Shown: piece after piece, positions 40,696 to 47,965 of the stretch
Layout of the letters: every line of letters begins with the position of its first letter
Numbering within the stretch: the stretch's first letter is position 1
Origin: Synergistota bacterium
GTDB lineage: Bacteria; Synergistota; GBS-1
Assembly (NCBI GenBank): GCA_025060595.1
Contig: JANXBX010000001.1
Span: 62,001 to 126,000, forward strand
Length of the DNA: 64,000 bases
Direction of reading: 5' to 3'
The notes under the pieces: generated by a model
What the model saw: the letters and a program-made list of their open reading frames with translations, nothing else
Told to the model about the DNA's origin: nothing
The model's database searches: none
Program-made: the position numbers and the translations under genes

Positions 40696-41751
40696 TCACA
40701 AATTCAATCTAATTCTATATCTTATCAGAACATCTCCTATTAAAACACAGAAAAACAATATCCCTTGAAATATGTAAACCACAGAAGTAGGCACTTTCAT
40801 AACAATTTGTAATATTTCACATCCAACAAAGATACCACCTAAGAAGAAGGAGACAAAAAGCGCCGCTATAGGATTTAACCTCGAAAGCCATGCTACTATT
40901 ATAGCTGTATAGCCATAGCCGGGTGAGAAAGCATGTTGAAGCCTGTGCTGAACTCCCATAGCATAAAGCGCTCCAGAAAGCCCTGCTATTCCACCACTAA
41001 GCACAAGAGTTAATATAATGTTTCTTTTAACATTCATACCTGAACAAAAAGCCACGTCAGGATTATCTCCTATCACCTTTATTTCATACCCCAATTTTGT
41101 GCGTTCCAAAACCACTCTCAGAACAATAGCTAAAACTATGGGAACTAAAACACCGATATGAACCTTCCCCCACAGGTAAGGAAGCTTAGCTGACTCAGGA
41201 AAGATAGCGGTCATAGGAAATCCAAAACTAGCAGGATCTCTCCAAGAACCATAAACTAAATAATCGACCCATAGCATAGCTATATAGTTAAGCATTAAAG
41301 TTACTACTATCTCATCTGCACCAAGACAAACTTTCATAAGAGCAGGTATAAGAGCCCACAAGCTTCCACCAATAAAACCCCCTAAAGGCAAAAGAAACAA
41401 CAAAAAAATATGCGGAAGATGAGGAAACCAAAACAAAGCTAATAAAGTCGTAACCATAGCCCCTAAATAAAACTGACCCTCTCCACCTATATTCCAAACC
41501 TTCATCCTAAAAGCCAATATTAGTCCCAGACCTATCGTAGAAAGGGCTGAGAATTTTATTAAACTTCCCTCTAATCCCACCTTCTTAGCAAAGGCCCAAA
41601 AGAACATAGTCTTATAAGCACCAAAAGGATCTCTCCCAGTAATAAGCATAAACAGAGTGAATATTAAAAAAGCTAAGATAACTGACATAAACATAATTGA
41701 AACTTCTAAAACCTTACTGCTTTCAATCCTCGGTTCGAATTTCAATTTCAT
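40696..41751 (-). CDS. BMP-type ABC transporter permease (YufP-like)
   Basis: First membrane subunit of the same importer; 351 residues, BPD_transp_2 family. Recognisable are MKVWNIGGEGQFYLGA near residue 84, EIVVTLMLNYIAML near 148 and YEIKVIGDNPDVAFCSGMNV near 222. Its start overlaps the ATPase stop by 4 bp. It pairs with the downstream permease to form the heterodimeric channel, as in Bacillus YufP-YufQ. Confidence 0.93.
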   Translation of the reverse strand: MKLKFEPRIESSKVLEVSIMFMSVILAFLIFTLFMLITGRDPFGAYKTMFFWAFAKKVGLEGSLIKFSALSTIGLGLILAFRMKVWNIGGEGQFYLGAMVTTLLALFWFPHLPHIFLLFLLPLGGFIGGSLWALIPALMKVCLGADEIVVTLMLNYIAMLWVDYLVYGSWRDPASFGFPMTAIFPESAKLPYLWGKVHIGVLVPIVLAIVLRVVLERTKLGYEIKVIGDNPDVAFCSGMNVKRNIILTLVLSGGIAGLSGALYAMGVQHRLQHAFSPGYGYTAIIVAWLSRLNPIAALFVSFFLGGIFVGCEILQIVMKVPTSVVYIFQGILFFCVLIGDVLIRYRIRLNL

Positions 41752-43298
41752 CCTTCCTTCTCCCCTAACCCAGCCATAAGCATTCCAATTTCATAAATAC
41801 ACTCCTCTTTTGGAGGAAAGTCACCATAGAGCTTGCCTTCATAAATAACTTTCACTCTATCGGATAAATCAAATATCTCATCCAAATCTCCAGCTAAGAG
41901 TAAAACAGCCGCTCCAGCAGATGCCACATCAAGTATTTTCTCATAAACAAATTCAGTAGCACCCACATCGAGCCCCCATGTCGGGTGAAAAGCTATCAAA
42001 AGCTTTACTTTGCCTTCAAGCTCCCTCGCAAGGATTAATCTCTGAAGATTCCCTCCAGAAAGAAGCTTAGCAGGCGCATTTTTATCAGTAACCTTAATAT
42101 CATATTTTTCTATCAAGGAATCAGCAACCTCTTCCATACGCTCAAGATTCAAGAAAAACTTTCTTGAAAAATAAGGCCTTCTATAGCTCTTAAGGAAAAG
42201 ATTTTCAATAACCGTCAAATTAGGAGCTATCCCATGCTTTATTCTGTCCTCTGGAATGAAACTCCCACCTTTATCTATAAAAACCCTTGCACCTTTGTTA
42301 GTGATATCCTCTCCATCTAAAATTACTTTGCCACTTGAAGCTTTTCTTAGACCCACTAAAACTTCAGCAAGCTCCCTCTGCCCGTTACCTGTAACACCAG
42401 CTATACCAAGTATCTCTCCCTGTCTTATTGAAAAAGATACCCCTTTTAAAGCTTTAACCCCCTTATCATTATAAGCCTCAAGGCCTTCAACCTGAAAAAC
42501 TACATCTCCAAAGCTTTTTAACCTCTTTTTAACCTTAAAAAGTACCTCCCTACCCACCATCATCTTAGCAAGTTCAGGCGGAGACGTTTTCTGCTTATCC
42601 ACAGTATCTACAACCAATCCCTTTCTCATAACTGTTACTCTATCAGATATTCTCATAACCTCATTAAGCTTATGAGAAATAAAGATAATTGCTTTACCTT
42701 CTTCTTTAAACTTACTTAACATAGAAAAAAGAGCCTCTACCTCCTGAGGTGTTAAAACAGCAGTAGGCTCATCTAAAATTAATATATCTACATCTCTAAC
42801 AAGAAGCTTAAGAATCTCAACCTTTTGCATCTCCCCCACGGAAAGTTGCCAAACTTTAGCATTGGGATCAATAGAAAGCCCATAAACTTGAGAGATCTCT
42901 TTTAATCTTGAAGCTACTTCCTTAGAAGAAACCCCTTTAAGGCCTAAGGCAATATTTTCAACCACAGAAAAAGAGGGAACAAGAGTAAAATTTTGTTGTA
43001 CCATACCTATACCAAGGGAGAGCGCCTTAGCAGGAGAAGATATTTCTTCTTTCTTACCCTTTACCCAGATCTCTCCTGCATCAGGTTGATACAATCCATA
43101 AAGTACATTAACAAGCGTAGTTTTCCCTGCCCCATTTTCCCCTAAAAGAGCATGGACTTCACCGAACTTGAGGTCAAAATTAACTCCCCTATTAGCTATA
43201 ACCCCAGGAAATTTCTTAACTATTCCTTTAAGTACTACAGCAAAAGAATTAGGGGAAGGAATGCTTTTCCTTCCTTCCCCTTTAATTTGAGCTTCCAT
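41748..43298 (-). CDS. BMP-type ABC transporter ATP-binding protein (YufO/RbsA-like, two cassettes)
   Basis: Double ABC ATPase of 516 residues. The first cassette is complete: Walker A GENGAGKTTL, signature LSVGEMQKVEIL, Walker B LILDEPTAVLT. The second is the usual degenerate one for this family: GVTGNGQRELAE as the Walker A remnant, LSGGNLQRLILARE as signature, and LIAFHPTWGLD as Walker B with Glu missing. Only the first site should hydrolyse ATP efficiently. It sits between the binding-protein gene (1 bp overlap) and the permeases. Confidence 0.95.
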   Translation of the reverse strand: MEAQIKGEGRKSIPSPNSFAVVLKGIVKKFPGVIANRGVNFDLKFGEVHALLGENGAGKTTLVNVLYGLYQPDAGEIWVKGKKEEISSPAKALSLGIGMVQQNFTLVPSFSVVENIALGLKGVSSKEVASRLKEISQVYGLSIDPNAKVWQLSVGEMQKVEILKLLVRDVDILILDEPTAVLTPQEVEALFSMLSKFKEEGKAIIFISHKLNEVMRISDRVTVMRKGLVVDTVDKQKTSPPELAKMMVGREVLFKVKKRLKSFGDVVFQVEGLEAYNDKGVKALKGVSFSIRQGEILGIAGVTGNGQRELAEVLVGLRKASSGKVILDGEDITNKGARVFIDKGGSFIPEDRIKHGIAPNLTVIENLFLKSYRRPYFSRKFFLNLERMEEVADSLIEKYDIKVTDKNAPAKLLSGGNLQRLILARELEGKVKLLIAFHPTWGLDVGATEFVYEKILDVASAGAAVLLLAGDLDEIFDLSDRVKVIYEGKLYGDFPPKEECIYEIGMLMAGLGEKEG

Positions 43299-44380
43299 TA
43301 TTTCTTTGGGATCTTTCCTATCACTCCTTCAACAAAGTAGTTCATCTCGCGAAGTTCGCTATCTGTGGCAACCTTACCATCAGGAATTCTTACTTTACCA
43401 TCCTGATCAACTATTGGACCAGTAAAAGGATTAAACTTGCCCGAAACGATAAGCTCCTTATATTTTAAAACCTCATTTCTTACGTCTTCAGGAACCATAG
43501 GGCCAAAGGGAGCTAAACCAACTACACCCTTATCCATCCCCCACCATATATCCTCGCTTTTCCATTTACCTTCTAAAACATTTTTAATAACATAAGCATA
43601 TATTACGCCCCAGTTCCATACAGGAGCAGTTAAGTGTGCCTTCGGCGCAAAAGCGCTCATATCAGAATTATAACCTATAGAGTATACCCCCTTTTCCTGC
43701 GCTGCTTGTTGAGGAGCTGGTGAGTCCTGATGTTGAGCTATAACGTCACAACCAGCTTCTATTAAACTTAAGGCTGCTTCCTTCTCCGTAGCTGGGTCAT
43801 ACCAAGTGTTAGTCCAAACCACATGAACCGTAACTTTAGGGTTAACCTTCCTCGCACCCAAGGTAAAAGCATTTATTCCTCTTATAACCTCAGGTATAGG
43901 GTGAGCTGCAACATAGCCAAGCTTATTGCTCTTAGTCATTCTACCAGCTACAATACCACTCAAAAAGCGAGCTTCCTCAATCTTCCCAAAATAAATACCA
44001 ACATTTGGAGCCATCTTAAATCCAGAACAGTGCATAAAGACTACATTGGGGTACTTTTTCGCTACCTCAATCGTAGGATCCATAAAACCGTAACTTGTTG
44101 TAAATATAACCTTACATCCCATGGCTACAAGATGCTCTATGGCTCTTGCAGCTTCAGCTCCTTCAGGAACCGATTCAAGATATACAGTTTCAACGTTCGG
44201 AAACTGCTTCTCAAGGTACTTCCTCCCTTGATCATGAGCGTAAGTCCAACCAGCATCACCAACAGGGCCAACATAAACAAACCCAACCTTAAGCTTCTCC
44301 TGAGCAGCAAGAACCGACACACCGAAAGAGCCAAAAGACAAAGCAAAAACCAATAAACCTACTAACCATAACTTTTTCAA
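43298..44380 (-). CDS. BMP-family ABC transporter substrate-binding protein
   Basis: Extracytoplasmic receptor for the importer encoded downstream. It has a signal peptide (KKLWLVGLLVFALSFG, cleavage near VLAAQ) without a lipobox Cys. The BMP domain includes VGPVGDAGWTYAHDQGR, FTTSYGFMDPTIEVAKKYP, GYVAAHPIPEVIRGINAF and NTWYDPATEKEAALSLI. BMP proteins bind purine nucleosides or other small solutes; the ligand here is not determined. Start at TTG 44380 (360 residues), 8 nt behind AAAGGAGG. The GTG at 44389 overlaps that site and is rejected. Confidence 0.92.
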   Translation of the reverse strand: MKKLWLVGLLVFALSFGSFGVSVLAAQEKLKVGFVYVGPVGDAGWTYAHDQGRKYLEKQFPNVETVYLESVPEGAEAARAIEHLVAMGCKVIFTTSYGFMDPTIEVAKKYPNVVFMHCSGFKMAPNVGIYFGKIEEARFLSGIVAGRMTKSNKLGYVAAHPIPEVIRGINAFTLGARKVNPKVTVHVVWTNTWYDPATEKEAALSLIEAGCDVIAQHQDSPAPQQAAQEKGVYSIGYNSDMSAFAPKAHLTAPVWNWGVIYAYVIKNVLEGKWKSEDIWWGMDKGVVGLAPFGPMVPEDVRNEVLKYKELIVSGKFNPFTGPIVDQDGKVRIPDGKVATDSELREMNYFVEGVIGKIPKK

Positions 44381-44614
44381 GAGATACACCTCCTTTGTTA
44401 TTTTATTTTATCACCTCAAACTAAGATAGATATTCCACCTGCTTTATTCTCTTCTAAATCAGAAGAAATACGAAAATAACCCTTCCTATCTATAAAGTTA
44501 GCTATCCTTCTAAAATAAAGATAACGACAAACAGCATAAAATTTAGGAACCCTTTCACACTTACGTTAGCGTATACACTTTCTTTTCAACAAATGAAGCT
44601 TTAAACACCTTCAA

Positions 44615-45628
44615 TCAAAGCTTTTCTGGAGGAAATAAATTAAGTAACTCCTCCATTGTAGATGGAACCAGTATCTTTCCAGCTATAAGTTTCTCCTTGA
44701 TATTTTCGATTAAACTAAGAATTTCCTGTGGTATAACCCTTTTCAGAGCAGGTATCCCTTCTACGCTGAAAACTCCCTCACGTAAACCCATATAACAAAC
44801 CTCACTATTAAAACCCACCTTAGCTAAACTAATTATAGCTAAATAAGTTGCTAAGTCCACTCTTCTTACTATATTTAACACGTTACTGTTTGTATTTACC
44901 AAGCCCCTATCAAGATCTACACCAATAACAAAAAATTCTTTTTCTCTCTCTTTGGCTACTTCCAGAATACCAAGCCCGCTTTTTCCAGCCACTTGAAAAA
45001 TTACATCTACCCCCTGACCGAACAAGAATTTCCCTGCTTCCTTTCCCTTTTCAGGATCATTAAATGTACCAACATAGGATTCCAAAACCTCCACATCTTT
45101 TCCAACTAGTTTAGAATAAATTTTAATCCCAGCTTTATACCCTATGAGAAACTTATCATTTCGAGATGCTTTTACCCCTCCTAAATATCCAACTTTATTA
45201 ACTTTAGTGATCGCAGATGCAAGAAGCCCGGCAAGAAAACCTATCTCTTCATCTTTAAACAATATCGATTTCACATTTGCTGATTCCACTTCCCCATCAA
45301 TTAAGAGGAACTTTTTCCCAGGACACAGAGATGCGACCTTAAGAAGAGGGTCAGACATCAAAAAACCAGCAGTTACGATTATATTCCCCTCACTTGCGCT
45401 TTCATAGAGATTTAAGAAATAATCATCCTGTTTAAAAGATTGAACAACTTTTGCCTTTAAACCAAGTTCCCTTGCAGCCTGTTGAATTCCAAGCCAGCAT
45501 CTATCGTTAAGTCCGTTATCTCCAAGACCACATATATCCGTCACCAAAACTATATCAAAGGAAGATGCCAAAGCAGAAAAAGGGGAAATATATAAAAAAC
45601 AAAGAAAAAATACTAAAAATCTCACCAA
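44615..45628 (-). CDS. second BMP/PnrA-like substrate-binding protein, unlinked to its own permease
   Basis: 337 residues with a signal peptide (cleavage near SALASSFD). A BMP/PnrA-type periplasmic domain follows: VLVTDICGLGDNGLNDRCWLG, the KDEEIGFLAGLLASAITK stretch, and GVDVIFQVAGKSGLGILEVAKE, then FFVIGVDLDRGL. It is closer to PnrA/TmpC than to the neighbouring BMP protein. TTG 45628 behind GGGAGGG. A 234 bp gap without obvious gene or riboswitch separates it from the importer operon. It may be an alternative receptor for that importer or serve another one. Confidence 0.88.
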   Translation of the reverse strand: MVRFLVFFLCFLYISPFSALASSFDIVLVTDICGLGDNGLNDRCWLGIQQAARELGLKAKVVQSFKQDDYFLNLYESASEGNIIVTAGFLMSDPLLKVASLCPGKKFLLIDGEVESANVKSILFKDEEIGFLAGLLASAITKVNKVGYLGGVKASRNDKFLIGYKAGIKIYSKLVGKDVEVLESYVGTFNDPEKGKEAGKFLFGQGVDVIFQVAGKSGLGILEVAKEREKEFFVIGVDLDRGLVNTNSNVLNIVRRVDLATYLAIISLAKVGFNSEVCYMGLREGVFSVEGIPALKRVIPQEILSLIENIKEKLIAGKILVPSTMEELLNLFPPEKL

Positions 45629-45672
45629 AAGCGATCCCTCCCATAAGAAAGCTTAAAGCGAGAAAATAAAGA

Positions 45673-45695
45673 GGGCACTCCCTTAAGGAGCGCCC
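45673..45695 (-). terminator. terminator of tRNA-Val(GAC)
   Basis: On the minus strand GGGCGCTCC and GGAGTGCCC pair over 9 bp with one G-U wobble and a 5 nt loop, followed by TCTTTATTTTC. Read on the plus strand the same stem would have an A-C mismatch, so it is built for minus-strand transcripts. Confidence 0.75.
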
Positions 45696-45708
45696 TTCTT
45701 GAGGTCAG

Positions 45709-45783
45709 TGGTGGGTGGTGCTGGAATTGAACCAGCGGCCTCTTCCGCGTCAGGGAAGCGCTCTCCCACTGAGCTAACCACCC
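45709..45783 (-). tRNA. tRNA-Val(GAC)
   Basis: 75 nt, folds as a full cloverleaf. The acceptor stem GGGTGGT pairs with ACCACCC, with discriminator A and an encoded CCA. The anticodon stem CTTCC/GGAAG encloses loop CTGACGC, anticodon GAC (reads GUC/GUU). The T arm is GCTGG TTCAATT CCAGC. It has its own promoter and terminator. Confidence 0.97.
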
Positions 45784-45793
45784 TGCTGGTCTC

Positions 45794-45822
45794 ATTATAT
45801 CCAAGCTTCCTCTATCTGTCAA
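45794..45822 (-). promoter_or_regulatory. promoter of tRNA-Val(GAC)
   Basis: Minus-strand TTGACA (45822-45817), a 17 nt spacer and TATAAT (45799-45794). Both hexamers match the consensus exactly, as expected for a strong stable-RNA promoter. Confidence 0.88.
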
Positions 45823-46058
45823 GAAAAAAGATCGATTATAAGCTCCTCTCATCTTTCTTATATACTATCAAAAACACATCTTTAATCCTCTTTAAAGAAC
45901 ATTCCCATAATCTCTTAAGCTTACCCCCTCAGAAAGAGAAAACTCTCTCCTTATAACATTAATCCATCTCATTATAGTATCCTTACCATAAAGTATAAAA
46001 ATACACCGCTTTTTCACATATTTCTCTAACACAAGCACTCTAAGCTATTTCATTCCAT

Positions 46059-46217
46059 TTATTCTGCTGGTTCAAACTCCTCCTTTGGAGCCCCACATAA
46101 AGGACAAACCCAATCATCAGGAAGATCTTCAAAAGGCGTTCCTGGAGCAATATCGTTTTCTGGATCACCCTTCCTCGGATCATAAACGTAGCCACAAACT
46201 ATACACCTATACTTCAT
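46059..46217 (-). CDS. rubredoxin
   Basis: 52-residue iron protein that carries single electrons, here probably to the adjacent superoxide reductase. Both Cys pairs that bind the Fe are present: [10 protein letters not shown] (Cys5, Cys8) and VCPLCGAP (Cys38, Cys41), with the conserved DLPDDW between. It starts at ATG 46217, behind GAGGTGAG. It follows the superoxide-reductase stop by 10 bp, so the two are probably co-transcribed. Very acidic, as usual for rubredoxin. Confidence 0.97.
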   Translation of the reverse strand: MKYRCIVCGYVYDPRKGDPENDIAPGTPFEDLPDDWVCPLCGAPKEEFEPAE

Positions 46218-46227
46218 CTTTCTCACC

Positions 46228-46617
46228 TCACTCTACTGATATATCAAAACTACTCTCCCAAAGGCCATGAATGTTACAATAGGATAAAGCTATAAGCTTT
46301 CCACTCTTATTAAGTTTAAGAAGATTAACCACTATTGGTTCACAATAGACAGCACCAGTATTAGGTCCCTGAACGTGTTCAGCATGAGCACTAAATTCGT
46401 AATTACCTACCTCATAAACGTAAGGATCTCCCTCAGGATGGAAAAAGAGCTTAATCCACCTTATATGATGCTCAGTAGTATTAGGATGAGGTATCTCCTT
46501 ACCTACTGTAACCTTAACTTCAAAAATCTTGCCTTTCTCGACTTTAGCTGGAGCTTCTATGACAGGAACATGCTTCTCCTTTTTAAAATCCTCCGACTTT
46601 ATGAAATTAGATAACAT
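46228..46617 (-). CDS. superoxide reductase (class II, neelaredoxin type)
   Basis: Reduces superoxide to hydrogen peroxide without making oxygen, a typical defence of anaerobes. The 129 residues contain only the catalytic Fe domain: E14-K15-H16 in EKHVPVI, His44 and His50 in HPNTTEH, and the Cys114/His117 pair in CNIHGLW. The N-terminal desulforedoxin Cys4 centre is absent, which makes it class II. ATG behind GGAGG. The minus strand has TATAAT at 46673-46668 upstream, but no good -35. It pairs with the downstream rubredoxin as electron donor. Confidence 0.95.
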   Translation of the reverse strand: MLSNFIKSEDFKKEKHVPVIEAPAKVEKGKIFEVKVTVGKEIPHPNTTEHHIRWIKLFFHPEGDPYVYEVGNYEFSAHAEHVQGPNTGAVYCEPIVVNLLKLNKSGKLIALSYCNIHGLWESSFDISVE

Positions 46618-46705
46618 AAAACATGCACCTCCATTCCTTATAAAGATTTAAAATAATTTCACCTTTCATTATAACACAAACTCAAATTTTTTTAAATAAT
46701 AAAAA

Positions 46706-47113
46706 CTAAAGAGGAACTTCACCAACTACAGCTGGAATAAGTTTGGCATACTTAACTCCCTTTTGAGAACCAATTTTCGAGGCTATATCCTTAAGATCTT
46801 GAACATCACCCTTAAGCAATATCACCTCTAGACAGTTATCTTCATCTACGTGCAAGTGTAAAGTAGAAACTATCTCTTTCAGATATCCATGCTGCATCTC
46901 TGTAACATCTTTCTTATGGTGATCATAAACTATTACTAAAACTGCCATGGCCTTCCCAGTAGTTTTTTCCCACTCTTCTTCAAGTATAAAGTTCCGCATA
47001 AGATCCCTAATAGCTTCTGAGCGATTTTCATATCCCTTTAAAGCTATAATTTTATCAAATCTCTCAAGTAAGTCTTCCTCCATAGAAACACCAAATCTAA
47101 CAAGCTTACTCAA
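46706..47113 (-). CDS. nikR: nickel-responsive transcriptional regulator NikR
   Basis: Ribbon-helix-helix repressor that senses Ni2+. The N-terminal DNA-binding RHH reads VRFGVSMEEDLLERFD. The C-terminal ACT-like domain has the Ni ligands His75, His86, His88 and Cys94, matching E. coli His76/His87/His89/Cys95 by position. Its 135 residues are typical. The start is TTG 47113 behind AAAGGAGGG. It is divergent from the MoaE-like gene, with overlapping promoters. No nickel transporter or nickel-enzyme gene is visible in the window. Confidence 0.95.
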   Translation of the reverse strand: MSKLVRFGVSMEEDLLERFDKIIALKGYENRSEAIRDLMRNFILEEEWEKTTGKAMAVLVIVYDHHKKDVTEMQHGYLKEIVSTLHLHVDEDNCLEVILLKGDVQDLKDIASKIGSQKGVKYAKLIPAVVGEVPL

Positions 47114-47149
47114 AGATTTCCCTCCTTTCGGAGTGGAAGTTATGAGAAT

Positions 47150-47178
47150 ATATTACACCTTTTGAGAGAATCAATCAA
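47150..47178 (-). promoter_or_regulatory. promoter of nikR
   Basis: Minus-strand TTGATT (47178-47173), a 17 nt spacer and TAATAT (47155-47150). Its -35 lies within the spacer of the opposite promoter, so the two should compete for polymerase. Confidence 0.55.
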
Positions 47179-47189
47179 TATGTTAAAAT
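47162..47189 (+). promoter_or_regulatory. promoter of the MoaE-like gene
   Basis: TTGAGA (47162-47167), a 16 nt spacer, TAAAAT (47184-47189), about 30 bp before the TTG start at 47220. It interleaves with the nikR promoter. Confidence 0.55.
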
Positions 47190-47197
47190 TTAATATA
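47179..47197. promoter_or_regulatory. possible operator in the nikR/MoaE-like intergenic region
   Basis: TATGTTAAA, A, TTTAATATA is a 9+1+9 inverted repeat with one mismatch. It covers the -10 of the plus-strand promoter. It could be an autoregulatory NikR site, but it does not match the E. coli NikR consensus and the AT-rich setting makes chance palindromes likely. Confidence 0.35.
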
Positions 47198-47219
47198 TCC
47201 AAAGAGGAGGTGATATTAC

Positions 47220-47582
47220 TTGAAACCTTCCATTGAAAACTGGATCAAAGAAGTAAAAGAAACAGCTAATCCTGAAAATTTAGGAATGATATTAATTCAC
47301 AATGGAATAGTAAGAGAAACCTCCAAAAGAGAGGATAAAAAGGTAAAGGGGATTAACCTTTCATATAATAAAGAGCTCCTTGAAAAAACTATTGAAGATT
47401 TCTCAAAAAAGGAAGGTATTGAAAAGATAAAAGCTTGGATAAATGAAGGAGTACTTAAGGTTGGAGATGATATAATGCTTGTCCTTGTAGCAGGAAGATA
47501 TAGAACGGATATCCTACCAACCTTTGAAGCACTAATAGAAAAAATTAAGAAAGAGATAGTAAACGAAGAAGAAATATTCTAA
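47220..47582 (+). CDS. MoaE-like protein lacking the usual C-terminal catalytic tail
   Basis: 120 residues resembling the large subunit of molybdopterin synthase. The match includes LGMILIHNGIVRETSK (usual: GAVVTFVGTVRD), KVKGINLSYN, and VLKVGDDIMLVLVAGRYRTDILPTFEALIEKIKKEI (usual: V.VGE.SVLVAV...HR..AF.A....ID.LK..). The expected C-terminal PIWKKE with its catalytic Lys is replaced by VNEEEIF, so activity is doubtful. No moaD or other cofactor gene lies nearby. TTG start behind GAGGAGGTGAT. Either a divergent MoaE or a repurposed relative. Confidence 0.7.
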   Translation: MKPSIENWIKEVKETANPENLGMILIHNGIVRETSKREDKKVKGINLSYNKELLEKTIEDFSKKEGIEKIKAWINEGVLKVGDDIMLVLVAGRYRTDILPTFEALIEKIKKEIVNEEEIF

Positions 47583-47586
47583 AAAT

Positions 47587-47621
47587 AAAAGGGGAAAGGT
47601 TTTTTAAACCTTTCCCCTTTT
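47587..47621. terminator. bidirectional terminator between the MoaE-like gene and csp
   Basis: A perfect 16 bp stem (AAAAGGGGAAAGGTTT with its complement) and a 3 nt loop. T runs follow on both strands (CCTTTT on plus; TTTTATTTTT on minus). It serves the two convergent genes. Confidence 0.92.
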
Positions 47622-47640
47622 GCTCCCCTTATCATCAATC

Positions 47641-47841
47641 TTAAATACGTCTTACTTTAGAGGCTTGTGGACCCTTTTTCCCAGAGGTTACTTCAAAAAC
47701 AACCCTATCGCCCTCATCAAGGCTCTTAAAGCCATTCATCTCAATCCCAGTATAGTGCACAAAAACATCCTCCCCACTCTCTGTGGTGATAAAACCATAA
47801 CCTTTTGTTGGGTTAAACCACTTAACAGTTCCTTTTACCAT
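47641..47841 (-). CDS. cold-shock domain protein
   Basis: 66-residue single-strand nucleic-acid chaperone of the CspA family. RNP1 is KGYGFI and RNP2 is VFVHY, after the canonical start [10 protein letters not shown]. Start at ATG 47841, 9 nt behind GGAGG. A longer frame reaching 47982 runs through the promoter and is not real. A strong promoter at 47900-47928 gives a leader of about 50 nt, short compared with the cold-inducible E. coli cspA leader. Confidence 0.96.
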   Translation of the reverse strand: MVKGTVKWFNPTKGYGFITTESGEDVFVHYTGIEMNGFKSLDEGDRVVFEVTSGKKGPQASKVRRI

Positions 47842-47899
47842 CTTTCTTTTCCTCCAGCTTTCTTTAAAATTACTGCAAACTTTTTCCTGCAGCGTGCAT

Positions 47900-47928
47900 A
47901 GTATAACACCTATAGATGAAAAAGTCAA
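47900..47928 (-). promoter_or_regulatory. promoter of the cold-shock gene
   Basis: Minus-strand TTGACT (47928-47923), a 17 nt spacer and TATACT (47905-47900), close to consensus. The divergent adh gene has a TATAAT at 47938-47943 on the plus strand without a recognisable -35. Confidence 0.75.
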
Positions 47929-47965
47929 GAAAAATTTTATAATAACTATGAAAGGAGGGATAAAA

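Noticed and set aside
44381-44614. Purine riboswitch upstream of the BMP importer
   Set aside because: None of the conserved purine-aptamer blocks is present on the minus strand; only AT-rich sequence and a weak TACG...CGTA dyad were seen.
45622-45956. Short open frames on both strands across the tRNA-Val(GAC) gene
   Set aside because: They run through the tRNA, its promoter and its terminator, and have no ribosome-binding site or family resemblance.
45784-46058. Small gene in the gap between tRNA-Val(GAC) and rubredoxin
   Set aside because: After the tRNA promoter the sequence is AT-rich with stops in all frames, and no clear terminator or RNA fold was recognised.
47894-47965. N-terminal extension of the alcohol dehydrogenase
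   Set aside because: It includes the AAAGGAGGG that serves TTG 47966 and overlaps the divergent csp promoter.
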